64,000 bases of DNA from Dictyophora rubrovolvata (taxonomy: Eukaryota > Basidiomycota > Agaricomycetes > Phallales > Phallaceae), in assembly GCA_029959195.1 (NCBI GenBank), contig CP114117.1:1922001-1986000 (forward strand), given 5' to 3'. The notes under the pieces are model-generated. The model was given only the letters and a program-made list of their open reading frames with translations, was not told the DNA's origin and searched no databases. The position numbers and the translations under genes were made by a program. This document shows positions 47,735 through 58,726 of this stretch, one piece after another (position 1 is the first letter of the stretch; every line of letters begins with the position of its first letter).

Positions 47735-49189
47735 ATGCTAAGTCGCCACTTTCTTCCAGCACTGAAAAAAGCTTTCAATGTTCGGTATTCTTCAACGTGC
47801 AACATCTCAGGGAGAAATTATAATTTGGACGATTTCAGCAACACACGGCAGGCCATTCTTTCTTACGTGGATCGAAATGTCTACCTCCTGCCAAGCCATC
47901 CCATTTCAGTTCTAAATTCCCTTATACATTCTTATTTCGGTCCATCGTATACCGTCATTCCACCGAAATCACCCATCGTTACACCGGAGCAAAATTTCGA
48001 TTCCCTATCATTTCCTCCAGACCACCCGGGAAGGCGAGTAAGTGATTCGTATTATATCAACCGACAATGGATGTTCCGCACGCACACCTCTGCTCACGAG
48101 GTCGAAGTGTTCGCAGAGGGGCATAAACGATGGTTGTTTACCGCTGATGTTTACCGCCGAGACGAAATTGATGCTAGTCATCACCCCGTTTTTCACCAAA
48201 TGGAAGGCGCAAGATTGTGGTCAAATACGGAAATGCCCTTGTTAACGGAAGAAAACAGACAAAAAGAGAACGAACTATCGCGTCAAGACATTATAATTGA
48301 AGATCTGACGACTATTGGATCGTCTAATCCTATACAAAAATCCCATGACGAAACGTTTATTAATCTCATTTCTACGAACTTGAAGCTGTCGATTAATGGT
48401 CTCATTCTGAAGTTATTCAAGACGGACGGAAAAGGCCCGCTGAGGGTTCGTTGGATAGATGCATATTTTCCTTTCACCAGTCCCAGTTACGAAGTGGAAG
48501 TGTTTTATCAAGGAAAATGGTTGGAAATTCTTGGTTCCGGAGTTGTCGCTCAATCGACTCTTGATAAGGCTGGTCGGTAAAACCACCGTTTTGACGAAGT
48601 ATTTTGTGTTTTTTATGGATGATATTAGGTGTGAAATCCGAGGCTGGATGGGCTTTCGGGCTTGGACTGGAACGGATAGCAATGATCCTTTTTCAGATCC
48701 CGGACATTCGATTATTTTGGACAACGGATGATCGGTTTCTTCTTCAATTCCAGCCAGGCATCGTGACTAGTTTTAAGCCATACTCAAAATATCCACCCAT
48801 CACTCACGATATCAGCTTTTGGCTACCCACCGTTCGAGAAGGACAAGCTCCATTCCACGAGAATGACTTTTGTGATATTGTCAGAGATATTGCGGGTGAT
48901 ATCGCGGAGGACGTAAAACTTGTAGGTACCACGTATAGAGGGAATTATAGCATACTTATTTTTCACTACGTTAGGTCGATAACTTTTCACATCCCAAAAC
49001 TGGCCGTGTAAGCCATTGCTACCGCATACAATACCGATCTATGGAAAGGTATGTTTGCCAACATAAGAAACAAAAGGGGGAGTCTCATGAAATTATTGAA
49101 GGACACTAACACAAGAAGAGGCCAATATCATTACCAATGATATAAAGATGCGATTGGAAACAACGTTTGGTGTGAAGAGTCGTGGTTAA
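47735..49189 (+). CDS. MSF1: Mitochondrial phenylalanyl-tRNA synthetase
   Basis: Monomeric class II synthetase that charges mitochondrial tRNA-Phe. Seen: presequence-like start MLSRHFLPALKKAFNVRYSS; RNVYLLPSHPISVLNSLIHS; NFDSLSFPPDHPGRRVSDSY; motif-2 region RTHTSAHEVEVFAEG, WLFTADVYRRDEIDASHHPV and FHQMEGARLW; EVEVFYQGKWLEILGSGVVA; motif 3 GWAFGLGLERIAMILF, followed by IPDIRLFWTTDDRFL; C-terminal FDX-ACB domain with YPPITHDISFWLP. The first exon runs to about 48557; the next intron removes about 60 nt before GVKSEAGWAFG-type codons. A 3' intron near 48934-48974 and one near 49045-49100 are needed to reach VSHCYRI-type codons and the end VKSRG at 49189. Converges with MGE1, 54 bp between stops. 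About 430-460 residues. Confidence 0.92.
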
Positions 49190-49243
49190 TTAAAATCATC
49201 TAAGTAGTTGAAATATACGATCTATAGAATATATCCATATATA

Positions 49244-50144
49244 CTAGCTGTCCTTTCCGGGTTCCGCCGGCGGTTCGGATGCTACACCGACTTGGGCAGC
49301 TCGTAGTACACGATCTTTAATCGTATACCCAAGTTTTTGACAATCCAGGACTTCTCCTGCTTTCTTTCCTGGAACCGGGGCCGAATACATTGCTTCATGT
49401 CGATTAGGATCGAAGTCCTCTCCCGTTGGATCGAAAGGCTTGATACCATATTTTGCAAATGTTTGAATGAGAATCCGATATGTGGCTTCAACTCCCTGCA
49501 ACAACGCATCTGTAGTCTGTGTTGAGGGCTGGAAATAAAGAGGCGGTGAATCATCAGATGTAGCTTCTTTTGATGAGGGTGGAACACTCCGTAAGGCCAT
49601 TGTTAGGGTATCGGCCGTCTCTAGTAGATCGGTAGCAAAGCGAGAAATAGCGAATTCTTTTGTCTGTTCTTTTTCGCGGGCTGATATCCGTTGTAAATTT
49701 ATAAAATCAGCTTGGGCATATCGCAGTCGACCCTGAAGTCAAGAAAGTGAGTAAATGAGATATCACAAAGGTATGCCAAAAACTTGCAGTCAGCTCAGTA
49801 ATTTCATCTTGTTTCGCTTGTAACTGTGCAAGAAAGTCGCCTTCTCGATCGGGCTTTTGCGAATCAGCTACTTCCGACTCTGGCTTAGTCGTTGTCGAAT
49901 TGTCTTGTGAAGGATTTGTATGGGACGAATTGTTTTGATTTGGGTTACTTTCTTTTGCTTTGCCTTTTTCTTCGGAATAAAACCGACGGGGAACTTGTTT
50001 TAGGCGGGTATGGTTAAAAACAGTGGGGGATACATAACGCGGGTACGAGCAAGCAGGAAAATTAGTACAACATTTACGAGTTGCTCTGAGTAGATTCATA
50101 AAGAATGGCCCGGACAACCGTCGGGAGCGAAGACGAAAAAGCAA
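49244..50144 (-). CDS. MGE1: Mitochondrial GrpE nucleotide-exchange factor
   Basis: Releases ADP from mitochondrial Hsp70 in the matrix during import and folding. Seen: Arg-rich, acid-free presequence (MLFRLRSRRLSGPFFMNLLR), then a polar Asn/Ser/Thr linker; coiled-coil GrpE stalk FLAQLQAKQDEITELT, an intron of about 56 nt, then GRLRYAQADFINLQRISARE and SRFATDLLETADTLTMAL; the beta domain with FDPNRHEAMYSAP and GYTIKDRVLRAAQVGV. The signature (F-DP--HEA plus G--L--R-LR-A-V-V) is clear. An alternative start at 50099 (MNLLRATRK) also leaves a plausible presequence. Two exons, about 280 residues. Confidence 0.93.
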
Positions 50145-50275
50145 GAGTTACGAAATTTTGTAACCGGTGGATTATGTAATCCAATGAATTATTTAAAACT
50201 CCGACGTTGTATCTATAAATTCAGTGAACTCGGCGCCTGCTCTTTGCAAAGCCTTCACTTCGTCTCTCCACAGTT

Positions 50276-50494
50276 TCATTTTTTAGTTGGTGAGCCTCTT
50301 ATTCTTTTTTTCCTTGTTTTATTCTTGAGATGAGTATCATGCTGTGCACCAGTCGGAGCATCTGCTAAGGCGACATTTTTTTGCCGGCTTTCTTTATACG
50401 CTTGAAAGCCCTGATAAAGTTTCTTATAGACTATTTTAAAAAGGCTTTGGAACTGATAAGTGCTGTTTCTTTTACTAGGTTGCATCGACATCAT
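50276..50494 (-). CDS. Small basic open frame, uncertain gene
   Basis: A 72-codon frame in a 612-bp gap between MGE1 and the second septin. It starts MMSMQPSKRN and ends with a strongly basic tail (KNKTRKKRIRGSPTKK). The middle (YQFQSLFKIVYKKLYQGF) is amphipathic. No family recognised; it could be a small real protein, an exon of an unrecognised gene, or chance. The rest of 50145-50756 holds nothing I can support. Confidence 0.25.
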   Translation of the reverse strand: MMSMQPSKRNSTYQFQSLFKIVYKKLYQGFQAYKESRQKNVALADAPTGAQHDTHLKNKTRKKRIRGSPTKK

Positions 50495-50756
50495 CCCTTT
50501 ATGAGTTTTGAGAGTATTTGCTTCTGGTTAGGGCCTCGGATTGCACACTATCATACGAAAGCCTGGTAGTAAAATAATAAAACATAATCCCTCCCAGGAA
50601 TATACTAAAGAAGTCTATTCAGCCATGGAGAAATGCACTTATGCACAGCAGTAATTGCATTTCTGGTATACAAGCTCAAGTATGTATATAAAGATCATAC
50701 GATAGATATAACATTGCCATGTGACTCGGCTAATTTGCCAGTGACTGGAGGGTATC

Positions 50757-52140
50757 TCAATGTTTCTCGGGGGAGGCAGTTCCTGGTTGAGGTCGAGATG
50801 CGTCTTTGAGGGCCATAAGTTGTCGAGACCGGAAGGCTTCATAGTGAATTTGAGCAGTAGTTTCAATGAGATCTTGCAAGTGAGTTCTGCAGGAAAGCTC
50901 AGCTAGAAATTTAGCTAAGGCACGGGGATAACTAAACTTACCTTGTCAAGAAATTTCTCAAGTGAACGAATTCGCAATGAGTCTCATCTTCTACGTTGAT
51001 AACACCCCAGCGATTTTTGCGGCCTCGAACAGTCTTCCCGTTGACGACTACATTACGTTCGGATCCAACCACCGCGAAGGGAATCATGCTCTAAGAGGAT
51101 TGGGTTTCAGTTCGACTGGATTCTATTCGTTGAGACTCAACTGACTCGGATTATTTCATTAAGCTGAACTTCTTCCTCGTCAGCGTCATCGGTATCAAAA
51201 GGATATGAAACAATATTATTGTAGCTTAGCTCGGCACGAATCTTAAAGAGTATTGATGATTAGTATGGTGTCAATTATTTTATCAGTCCTCTCACCTTTT
51301 GCTTGAAGTTTTCGCGTTCTTCCATAGTAAGAGAATCCGCTTTAGCAATGATAGGGACTACGTTAACTACCTCGCTGAGCTTTTTCAGGACTATGACGTC
51401 AATGGGACGTAAGGAATGACCGGTAGGATTGATGAAGAAGAGGCAGCAATGAATACGAGAGTCCTGAATGTAGCGGTCGCGCATGGCTGTCAGTTCCTTC
51501 CGAAGGTAAGCACTGTGTTGATCCTACATAACAAGTATGCTGTTAGAGATTCACGGTTGTAATAATATTTCAAGTTAGTAGTATATGACCTTGATATACC
51601 GAATAATAGGATCCCAACTAGAAAACGCTGAGAGATAGGTATGCTCATCGTCCGGAGAGGGACGCGACTCACCAGCCCTCATTATTGATTTGATCACCGT
51701 AACCTGGAGTGTCGACAATGTTCAGATTGAGTCTCACCCCATTCTCAACAATAGCTAGAAAAAAATTTCGGTCGATATCACACCAAACGCTGTGGGGCTG
51801 CGGCTTACTATGCGAGACAGCTTGGATTTCAGTTGTTTGACGAACTGGTTCATCAGCCAAAAGGCGGCCATTACTGTCAATTAAATGAGAGGCAAAAATA
51901 GTATTGATGAGAGTGGATTTTCCAAGGCCCGTTTGACCTGTAACAAACAGAATTGAGTTAAGGTACCACTGCCGAAAGAGAGAAAAAAAAAGGCTAATAA
52001 ACGTAAATAAAGGGCTTACCGACAACCACGACATTGAATTGGAATCCCCTTTTTAAGAGTTTATGCTCGATTTGTCGAGTAATCGAGTCAAACCCGACAT
52101 AGGACGCGGGCTGAATTTCTTCAACGAGAGCGGTGGCCAT
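50757..52140 (-). CDS. Septin, Cdc10 type (copy 2)
   Basis: Same architecture as the septin at 20102-21435: [21 protein letters not shown]-loop [150 protein letters not shown]; ends after [17 protein letters not shown] at 50757. Protein identity to copy 1 looks high (roughly 80% over the GTPase domain by eye), but introns and third positions have diverged widely, so this is an old duplication, unlike the inverted arms. GTP-binding residues are intact. Two Cdc10-type septins could give alternative filament ends or compositions; this is inference. Confidence 0.9.
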
Positions 52141-52620
52141 GTGTAGAAACAATTTTTTAGGTAGGAACTTCTGGAGTCACTTAGGCTCGATTGGTTGCTT
52201 CCTCACGTGACAATGTGACTCATGTGTTACAATATAGATGGTTCCCTCGCATCACGTTCAAAGCGCGGTTACCGCGTGCGGCGCCGTGCGCCGTAAATTG
52301 TCATCAAAGCGAAGTGTTAGTTTGAAAAACACACTTCAGTAATTAATATTTTCTTTACACATAACAGTGTTTGGTCAGGGATATCAACCGTAATGAGAAA
52401 AGTAAGACTGGTAAATTGCATCTATAAGACTCAAACTTGACGTGACATGATACATCCGTCAGTCAACTTGTGCCAATATCTTGCTAATAATCTTTAGCTC
52501 TCGTCTAAGGCAACAGAAACCGTACTCACGTTCTATTGCTTACAAGTTCTCTACAGTCTACAGTTACAAGTAAGTTCTTTAGCATTTTCATATTGTCTCT
52601 TACTCACCCTCTTATTCCCC
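52141..52620. other. Intergenic 480 bp
   Basis: Septin promoter with CG-rich palindromic stretches at about 52267-52291 (CGCGGTTACCGCG and an adjacent GCGGCGCCGTGCGCCG run). No gene seen. Confidence 0.4.
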
Positions 52621-53405
52621 CCTCTCTTCCTCCAGTGGCTGACGCAGAAGTTCCGCAAGAATTTCTCGGCTTGTGCTTCGACATCGCGAGGATATCTCGT
52701 ACCTCTTCTACCATCACTATGGGCTCCGAGTCTGGCTTCATCTCCACAGACAACAGTCCCCCTACTTCGCTCGACGACGTATTACCACGGCTTGTTTTCG
52801 AAACTCACCTTGGTCTTTCGTACGGGGCTCCCCGTCGGAGAAGCTAACCGGCCATGAGACATACCGTGAAGAGGTAGATCAGGCCAGTCTTCGACGACAA
52901 GTTCGCGGCCGTACGGGGGGACATGGGCACACGCGTCTACAAGTACCTGCAAGTATCTGCACTCTCCATCTATTCTAACTGCTATATTCAGGGACGGAAA
53001 TTACGCCAGGCAATTTTATGTCGATGATGTACTCCGACCCGACGGCCCCCTCTATGTTCAAGTATCCCTCTGACCGTCTCTTTCCGATTCAGGGTGTCAT
53101 CCCAGAAAACGAGCTGGCGCGTCCACGAATGCGGGCCGTGCATCCTTCTGATCAAGAACGGCGGCACGACGAACATGACCATTGGCCGTGGCACCGGCAT
53201 CAAATCGTTCGTGCGCGACTACTTCCCGGACGACACTGAGCAAACGTCGATGAAGTTTGCGATTCTTAGGTACGACAAGTTCGCAGCGTTCTCCGACCGC
53301 GGTGACAGACGAACTCTATTAATATTACCTACGGAGCTCCCTTCGAATAGCTAGCGTATCAAGGTCAAGTTCCCCAACACCCACCTCTCCTCGACTACGG
53401 CCTAG
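52620..53405 (+). pseudogene. Decayed copy of an agaricomycete gene family with a GDSGS-like motif
   Basis: Blocks of a family that I know as large, uncharacterised and confined to Agaricomycetes are visible in different frames. These are FRTGLPVGEANRP (about 52820), VFDDKFAAVRGDMGTRVYKY (about 52889-52949), VHECGPCILLIKNGGTTN then TIGRGTGIKSFVRDYFPDDT and TSMKFAILRYDKFAAFSDRG (53115-53300), and INITYGAPFE with RIKVKFPNTHL (about 53319-53383). Intact members have a long Gly-rich segment between the GD of GDSGS and ITYGAPFEW; here that segment is missing (roughly 30-40 codons), and stops interrupt the 5' blocks. GC content is higher than around it. The intact family resembles trypsin-fold proteins with a Ser in GDSGS; I do not claim an activity. 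Confidence 0.6.
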
Positions 53406-55870
53406 GCGTCGCGACGTCGATCTACAAAACGGTATGGTTCCAAGGAATATCAGGTCTATTTGTTTGCGCGAGTGATTTCGACGCATTCGCCCACAAGTCA
53501 TCGTTTGTCTTTTATTTGTAGGGACTATTTCATTTTGCATGGCTTGATTTGTTCGCCATATCCCATTTTCTCAACTTTTGAACAACGCTCGTCACCTGGA
53601 GCATGGTATTAACTTGAGAGAAATCCTTATCATTGTGCGTTCTTGTCCGTCGAACTGTTTGATCATGGGGATCTTTTCAACAACTGACTTCATCCTTTTA
53701 GCTATGGACGTGTGATCAAGCGCGTTCTATAAGGGGGGGCGCGGTTGGGTTTTTTCGCGAGGAGTTTCCTGCGTTCTATCTACTGTAGGTCCCAAGATGT
53801 ATGTCGGTGTACCTGGAAAGCCGTCTACACATCAGCACCGCGTGATTCACCTCTACCATGTCACTTGCAGAAGTTTGGGTATTGGTATTTTCCCCCCTGT
53901 GTTACTTGTTCATGGTATTAAAGTTATCTAACTACAGATGTAAATTGGGGATCAGACAAATTCATAAGGACTAGCAAATATTGACCGTACAAAATATATT
54001 CAGTTAAAGAATATAAATGAAAGGACAGACTATTGAGCAAGGACACGAGGAGTGTGGAATACGCGCGGCCTTTGCTTAATTGACGCGTCACTTTCGCGTC
54101 CTGTGGGACAAACCTGGCACGCTCGCTTAACATTTTTTGCCAGTTATCTTTTTCACATTTTCTGCGACAAGAAAGTTCCAAAGAATTTTTAAAAGTGCAT
54201 GCATAACGCCCCTATACACCTATATCTTTAAAACCCCGCACCCTGGGATAGTCGCTAAAGTGATAGGCAGGCGCCGGCACGGCACCAACGTCCTGCTGAG
54301 CACGCGAGCGCCCTCTTTGCTCTTTGCTCTCACCATCAGCGCGCTCGAGCATCAACCAACCTTTCCACAATCCTTCGTATCATTCAGTTTTTCATTCCCA
54401 CCGTCCCACCTTTCTTTCTTTTTTCGTTTACTCTACATTACCATGTCATAGCTAGCCTTACATCACAACTAATAGAATCTTGCTTCTTTCCAAGTTGGCG
54501 TCCGAACCCGCCGAGCAAGAGCCCGCCCACCCGGCGGTCTTCTGTTCCGCGTTCCGAGCATAGCTCGCCCCCCCAACCTATCACAGACTCTATCACCGAG
54601 AGCGAGACGAGGCAGGACCAAAAGCAATTGGAGGAGTCTGCTTATAAGCCCCAGCCGCTCGGTACCTTTTTACGACTTGCTCTACAGATCGATGAAAGGC
54701 AAACAATGAGGAAGGGAGCGAATAATTGATGCCCTATTGTCCGCTTGAGGTTCTGATCACGGTTTGACATTTTAGGGGTTGTACATAAGCACAATACAGC
54801 ATGAAGCGGTTATCTTTACCTTACAAGTTTTTTTATTGTCAGTTTATTTGGTAACAACAAAAAGGGGTGTTGGATACTGCGAATAGAAAGATCGAAGGTT
54901 GCATGAGATCTGAATCAAAAACTCTAAATTCTGTCTGAAAAAAAGTGACTCGGAGGTGTTTGTATTTTTACACTATCTGTATCTTGGGTTTAGCGACTAA
55001 ATAGGACGTTTATTCCGAAACATCCATGATTATGTGGGGGCGCCGGCTGCAGAAAGCAAGGGAATTGTTCCTTGATTCAAGAAGACCGAATATTCTATTC
55101 ATATATCCATATGCAGTAGTACTCAGTGGGCAACTTGAAGCTTGAAGCCTCGTTACTAAATCGTGTTTGGAATCAATGCCGACGCCTGATACGCACGAAA
55201 CAATGCGAGAACGCCTGAATGATATAATTTGCAGTGGAAAATTCGCGTAACCACTGGAATATTTGAAGGTTACGCCGTTATATGAATTGTATTAGGCTTT
55301 TCAAACACCCCGCATCACTTAACGACGCGGAGGAGTTTATTAACCAAATAACAAACAAACAAACAAACAAACAAGAGCAAGGGGAGTCATTTGGGCGTTT
55401 CAAATAAAGATACAGCCTCCGTTCGCCGCCGCTGCACGGAACTTTGGCCCTTTCTCTCTCTTTCTCTTTATGTTTTTTTTTGTGAAAAAATATTCACAGA
55501 CAGAGTGGTCATGGGGGATAGCAGCATTTAATATTCACCTGCCATATTTGGTTTATTGTGGTAGCCTCGTGTTTTGTTCTCGGTGTGGCTCCAAAATGGA
55601 CGGCTCCTGATTTAATGATCTTCCACACGGACATCGAATCTTCCCACGGCCATTACCCTCGAATTCAGGTCCCGCCTGGCAACAACAGGCAACGCAAAAA
55701 ATGATTCCGTTGGCACGATCCGGATGTTTGGCGAGCTCCTCCGATCATCGAATTCTATTGTTTATAAATCTTTTCCCCGAATATACATATCCTGCTTTGG
55801 GCCGCCCCTCCTCCTTCCATTCCACTTCACGACCACCGTCTCCCAATTTTTTTTTTCCTATTAAATAGTC
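53406..55870. other. Gene-poor 2.5 kb
   Basis: Longest stretch without a supported gene. Notable parts: a promoter-like segment (about 54200-54445) with TATATCTTTAAA and a pyrimidine tract ahead of an ATG at 54441 that stops at once; an open frame at 54495-54729 lacking its own ATG (see findings); AT-rich sequence to about 55340; a (CAAA)n run; and a CTCTTT-rich tract near 55452-55470. No transposon ends or protein remnants recognised. Confidence 0.5.
55351..55374. repeat. (ACAA)n microsatellite
   Basis: Six tandem ACAA units within the gene-poor region. Confidence 0.85.
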
Positions 55871-56658
55871 ATGACCTGCTCGTATGCCTCTCATCTGCAC
55901 TCCATTCACGAAATGTCTTCGTCTTGCAATTTTCTCCAACCCTCTCCATTTGCCGCCGACCAATTTGTAATCGCGCCACCGCCAACAGCGAAGGCTAATA
56001 TTAATGTACGTCTAACCTCTGGCAGTCATATGCGTGCGCTCGACGTGTCATCTGACTAGTTCGTTTTCTTATTGTCTTATAGACCTCATGCCTGCCGGAA
56101 GGATTCATAAAAAAACGACCATTACAACTTACCGAGGAACTCATCGCGGGTCGTATTGTCTTTTGCCCCTCTCGTCCCCGTCTTCCTCCTGCCAAAACTC
56201 CTTCGAGACGGCTTTCGCTCGAAGAGCTTCCCCCACTCCATCTTAGCGCAATGGACTCGAATCCAGTTACGCCGCCTCCAAAGCATCCTTATCGAATACC
56301 CAAATGTGTCCGTAACGCAACACCGCAGCGCCGTTCAACAGGTCTTATATGCTATTCATCCCCTACTAGAAGACGCGTCCGAAAAACGCGTTCTCCCAAG
56401 TCGAGGAGATCGTGTACCCTATCCAGTTCCAATAAAAGTCCCTCTCTGTGTTCAGCGCGTGTCATTCGAACCAGTCGGCCGCCGTTAGTTCGTTGGACAC
56501 CTCCTTCAATTTTGACATGCGATTTCTATACACCCGAATCCGCCCACTACCCAATTACCCCTCCCAGTAATGTAGCATCGGTCATGATCGCCACGAACTG
56601 TCCTTGGACTGTCTCATCATCCTCGTCATCACCGTATTCTCCACAATTCAACAATTAG
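55871..56658 (+). CDS. Unrecognised S/P/R-rich protein, two exons
   Basis: No family recognised. Exon 1 (55871-56005) codes MTCSYASHLHSIHEMSSSCN onward to AKANIN. A 77-nt GT-AG intron (56006-56082) joins in phase to TSCLPEGFIKKRPLQLTEEL, and exon 2 runs to 56658 ending SPYSPQFNN. About 235 residues. The segment LPEGFIKKRPLQLTEELIAG looks structured; the rest is Ser/Pro/Arg-rich with TPSRRLS and SPTRRR sites suited to basophilic and proline-directed kinases. Strong pyrimidine tract and TT-rich run just before the start (55840-55862) are typical of a fungal promoter. The in-phase junction is the main support for a real gene. Confidence 0.55.
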
Positions 56659-57343
56659 TTCGTTCGCCTACTAGAGCCTCATCTTTAATTTTTCTTTCCC
56701 CCGTCTAATAATACCTGGCTCGACATCTCGGTCGATCGACTATTCGGTCTTCCAGCTTCATTTAACGTTTCTGATATACCCGCGTCTTTTGGAGCAAAAC
56801 TGTATCAATTTTGATGTGATTTATTGCGGACTCTTTAGACTTTATTTGTTCTTTACTAACCAGTCAAATGCTTTACGCCCTTGTTCAACACCCCCACCAT
56901 ACATATGTGACTACTTTTCACCTTTTAAGAAAAAGATATTCCATACCCCTAGTACTATAATCCTCTAATCAATTTTTTTTTTTCATGCCATAGTTTACGC
57001 TACTGGATGTCATGTTATTTGTTGTGTTAGTCTATAATTTTTTTTTTTACGAAATCGTTTTCTCATACGTAGAGATAATTCCATAAAAAAGAATCATGAT
57101 GATCGTGATTCTTCTATGCTTGTGATGTGTTGGACGGTCCGTGCAAGTGCCACGTCGTGCTCGTCAAAGTTTACAAAGCTCCTTCGCTCGACGGAACTGG
57201 ACTGGCTCGGGACCGTGCGTGTCACACGCATGTACACACAAAAGTACCTTATGATTAATACAGCGTATTACTCAGTACTCGTGTCTGTTGATTATTAATA
57301 GGACCGAGTAAGTATCATCTCCGTATCACCACCACCAACATAT
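56659..57343. other. Intergenic 685 bp
   Basis: T-rich tracts (56967-56984 and 57036-57050) and no convincing coding frame; 3' region of the preceding gene and promoter of SER1. Confidence 0.5.
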
Positions 57344-58709
57344 ATGTCAGAGCGTGTGCAGGTCGTTAATTTCGGGGCGGGGCCTTCAGCTCTGCCAGAT
57401 TCAGTACTAGAAGAGGCTGCCAAGGGCCTCTTGAATTATCAAGGTACAGGAATCGGTCTGACAGAATTGTCTCATCGCTCCGAGCAATTTGGCGCGCTCG
57501 TGAAGCATCTGGAGTCGTCAATTCGCGAACAGCTCAATGTTCCGTCCAGCCATGTTATTTTGTTTACTCAAGGAGGTGGATCGGGTCAATTTTCGGCTGT
57601 CGTTTTGAACCTTCTGGCTCGGCATCGACTGCGTTACCCAGATTTATCGGACGATGAGCGTGTAATGGACTACGTCGTGACAGGTTCATGGAGCAAAAAG
57701 GCTTCAGAAGAAGCCAAGCGATTAGGCGGAAGTGGAAGAGTGAATATCGTCGTTGATGGCAGACGATTCTCCCAAGATGACAAATCTTTCGATAGCATAC
57801 CTCCCCATGAGAACTGGACCCTGTCGCCCAAATCAGCCTTTGTTTATTATTGTGAAAACGAAACAGTGGATGGCGTTCAATTCTCATCTGATCCAGCTTC
57901 ACCTCAGGCATTCCCCTATCATCTAATCCAAGATCCACTTACGACCTGTCTAGTCGCCGACTTCTCTTCCTCGTTCATGTCACGCCCTATTCCTCGTTTG
58001 GCTGATCATGCCCTCATCTATGCCGGCGCACAAAAAAACATCGGTCCATCAGGCCTTACTATATTGATCGTTCGACAGGATCTTCTCGTGGATACCGACT
58101 CCGCTGCCAAATTAGGCGCGACTCCAGTGCCGTATACAATGGCTTACAAGACATTAGCTGACTCAAAAAGCTTGTATAACACCCCTCCCATGTTCTCCAT
58201 TTACGTTGCCGATCTTGTTCTGGAAAGAATCAAGGTCGACGGCTCTTTGCAGCACTTGGAAAGTGTGAACAAGGAAAAGGCTCGTCTCCTATACACGACT
58301 TTGGAGGAAGGAGAAAAGAGACGCATTGTCAAAATCAAAGTAAAAGAGGGAAGCCGTAGCTGTGTGAATGTTACTTTCCTAATCCTTCAAGGAGCGGAGA
58401 AAGGTTTTTTGGAAGGTGCCGAACAACGAGGGTTTAAACAATTAAAGGGTCACCGGTGGGTGAAAAGTTAAAGCCTTTTACCTGCCAAATTCCTTATATT
58501 GACTTCTTCCGTCATTTTTATTTTGTCAAGATCTGTCGGGGGTAAGTAGCACGGCATGAATTTTACTATTCTTAGATCTCTGGACTGACGTATGCAACCC
58601 TTGGCAAGGTATCCGAGTGTCACTGTATAACGCAATAACATTAGAACAAGTCCAAAGACTTGTTGGGTATCTCCAGGAATTTTATGAAATCGCACCAAAA
58701 CTCCAATGA
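57344..58709 (+). CDS. SER1: Phosphoserine aminotransferase, with 11-nt microexon
   Basis: PLP enzyme converting 3-phosphohydroxypyruvate and glutamate to phosphoserine, second step of serine synthesis. Seen: NFGAGPSALPDSVLEEA; GIGLTELSHRSEQF; HVILFTQGGGSGQFSAVVLN; DYVVTGSWSKKASEEAKRLG; VYYCENETVDGVQF; CLVADFSSSFMSRPI; PLP-lysine in YAGAQKNIGPSGLTILIVR; NTPPMFSIYVADLVLE. Exon 1 (57344-58455) ends within the Arg of LKGHR. The unspliced frame stops at once (WVKS), without the conserved end. Removing introns 58456-58530 and 58542-58608 leaves an 11-nt exon (58531-58541) and gives GHRSVGGIRVSLYNAITLEQ, then YLQEFYEIAPKLQ, the conserved family ending, with stop at 58709. Full length about 400 residues. 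Its stop lies 17 bp from the convergent TRM9 stop. Confidence 0.95.
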
Positions 58710-58726
58710 TGGGCACTACCCTAAAT

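Noticed and set aside
57564-57938. 124-codon minus-strand frame opposite SER1
   Set aside because: Lies inside an intact phosphoserine aminotransferase exon and shows no features.
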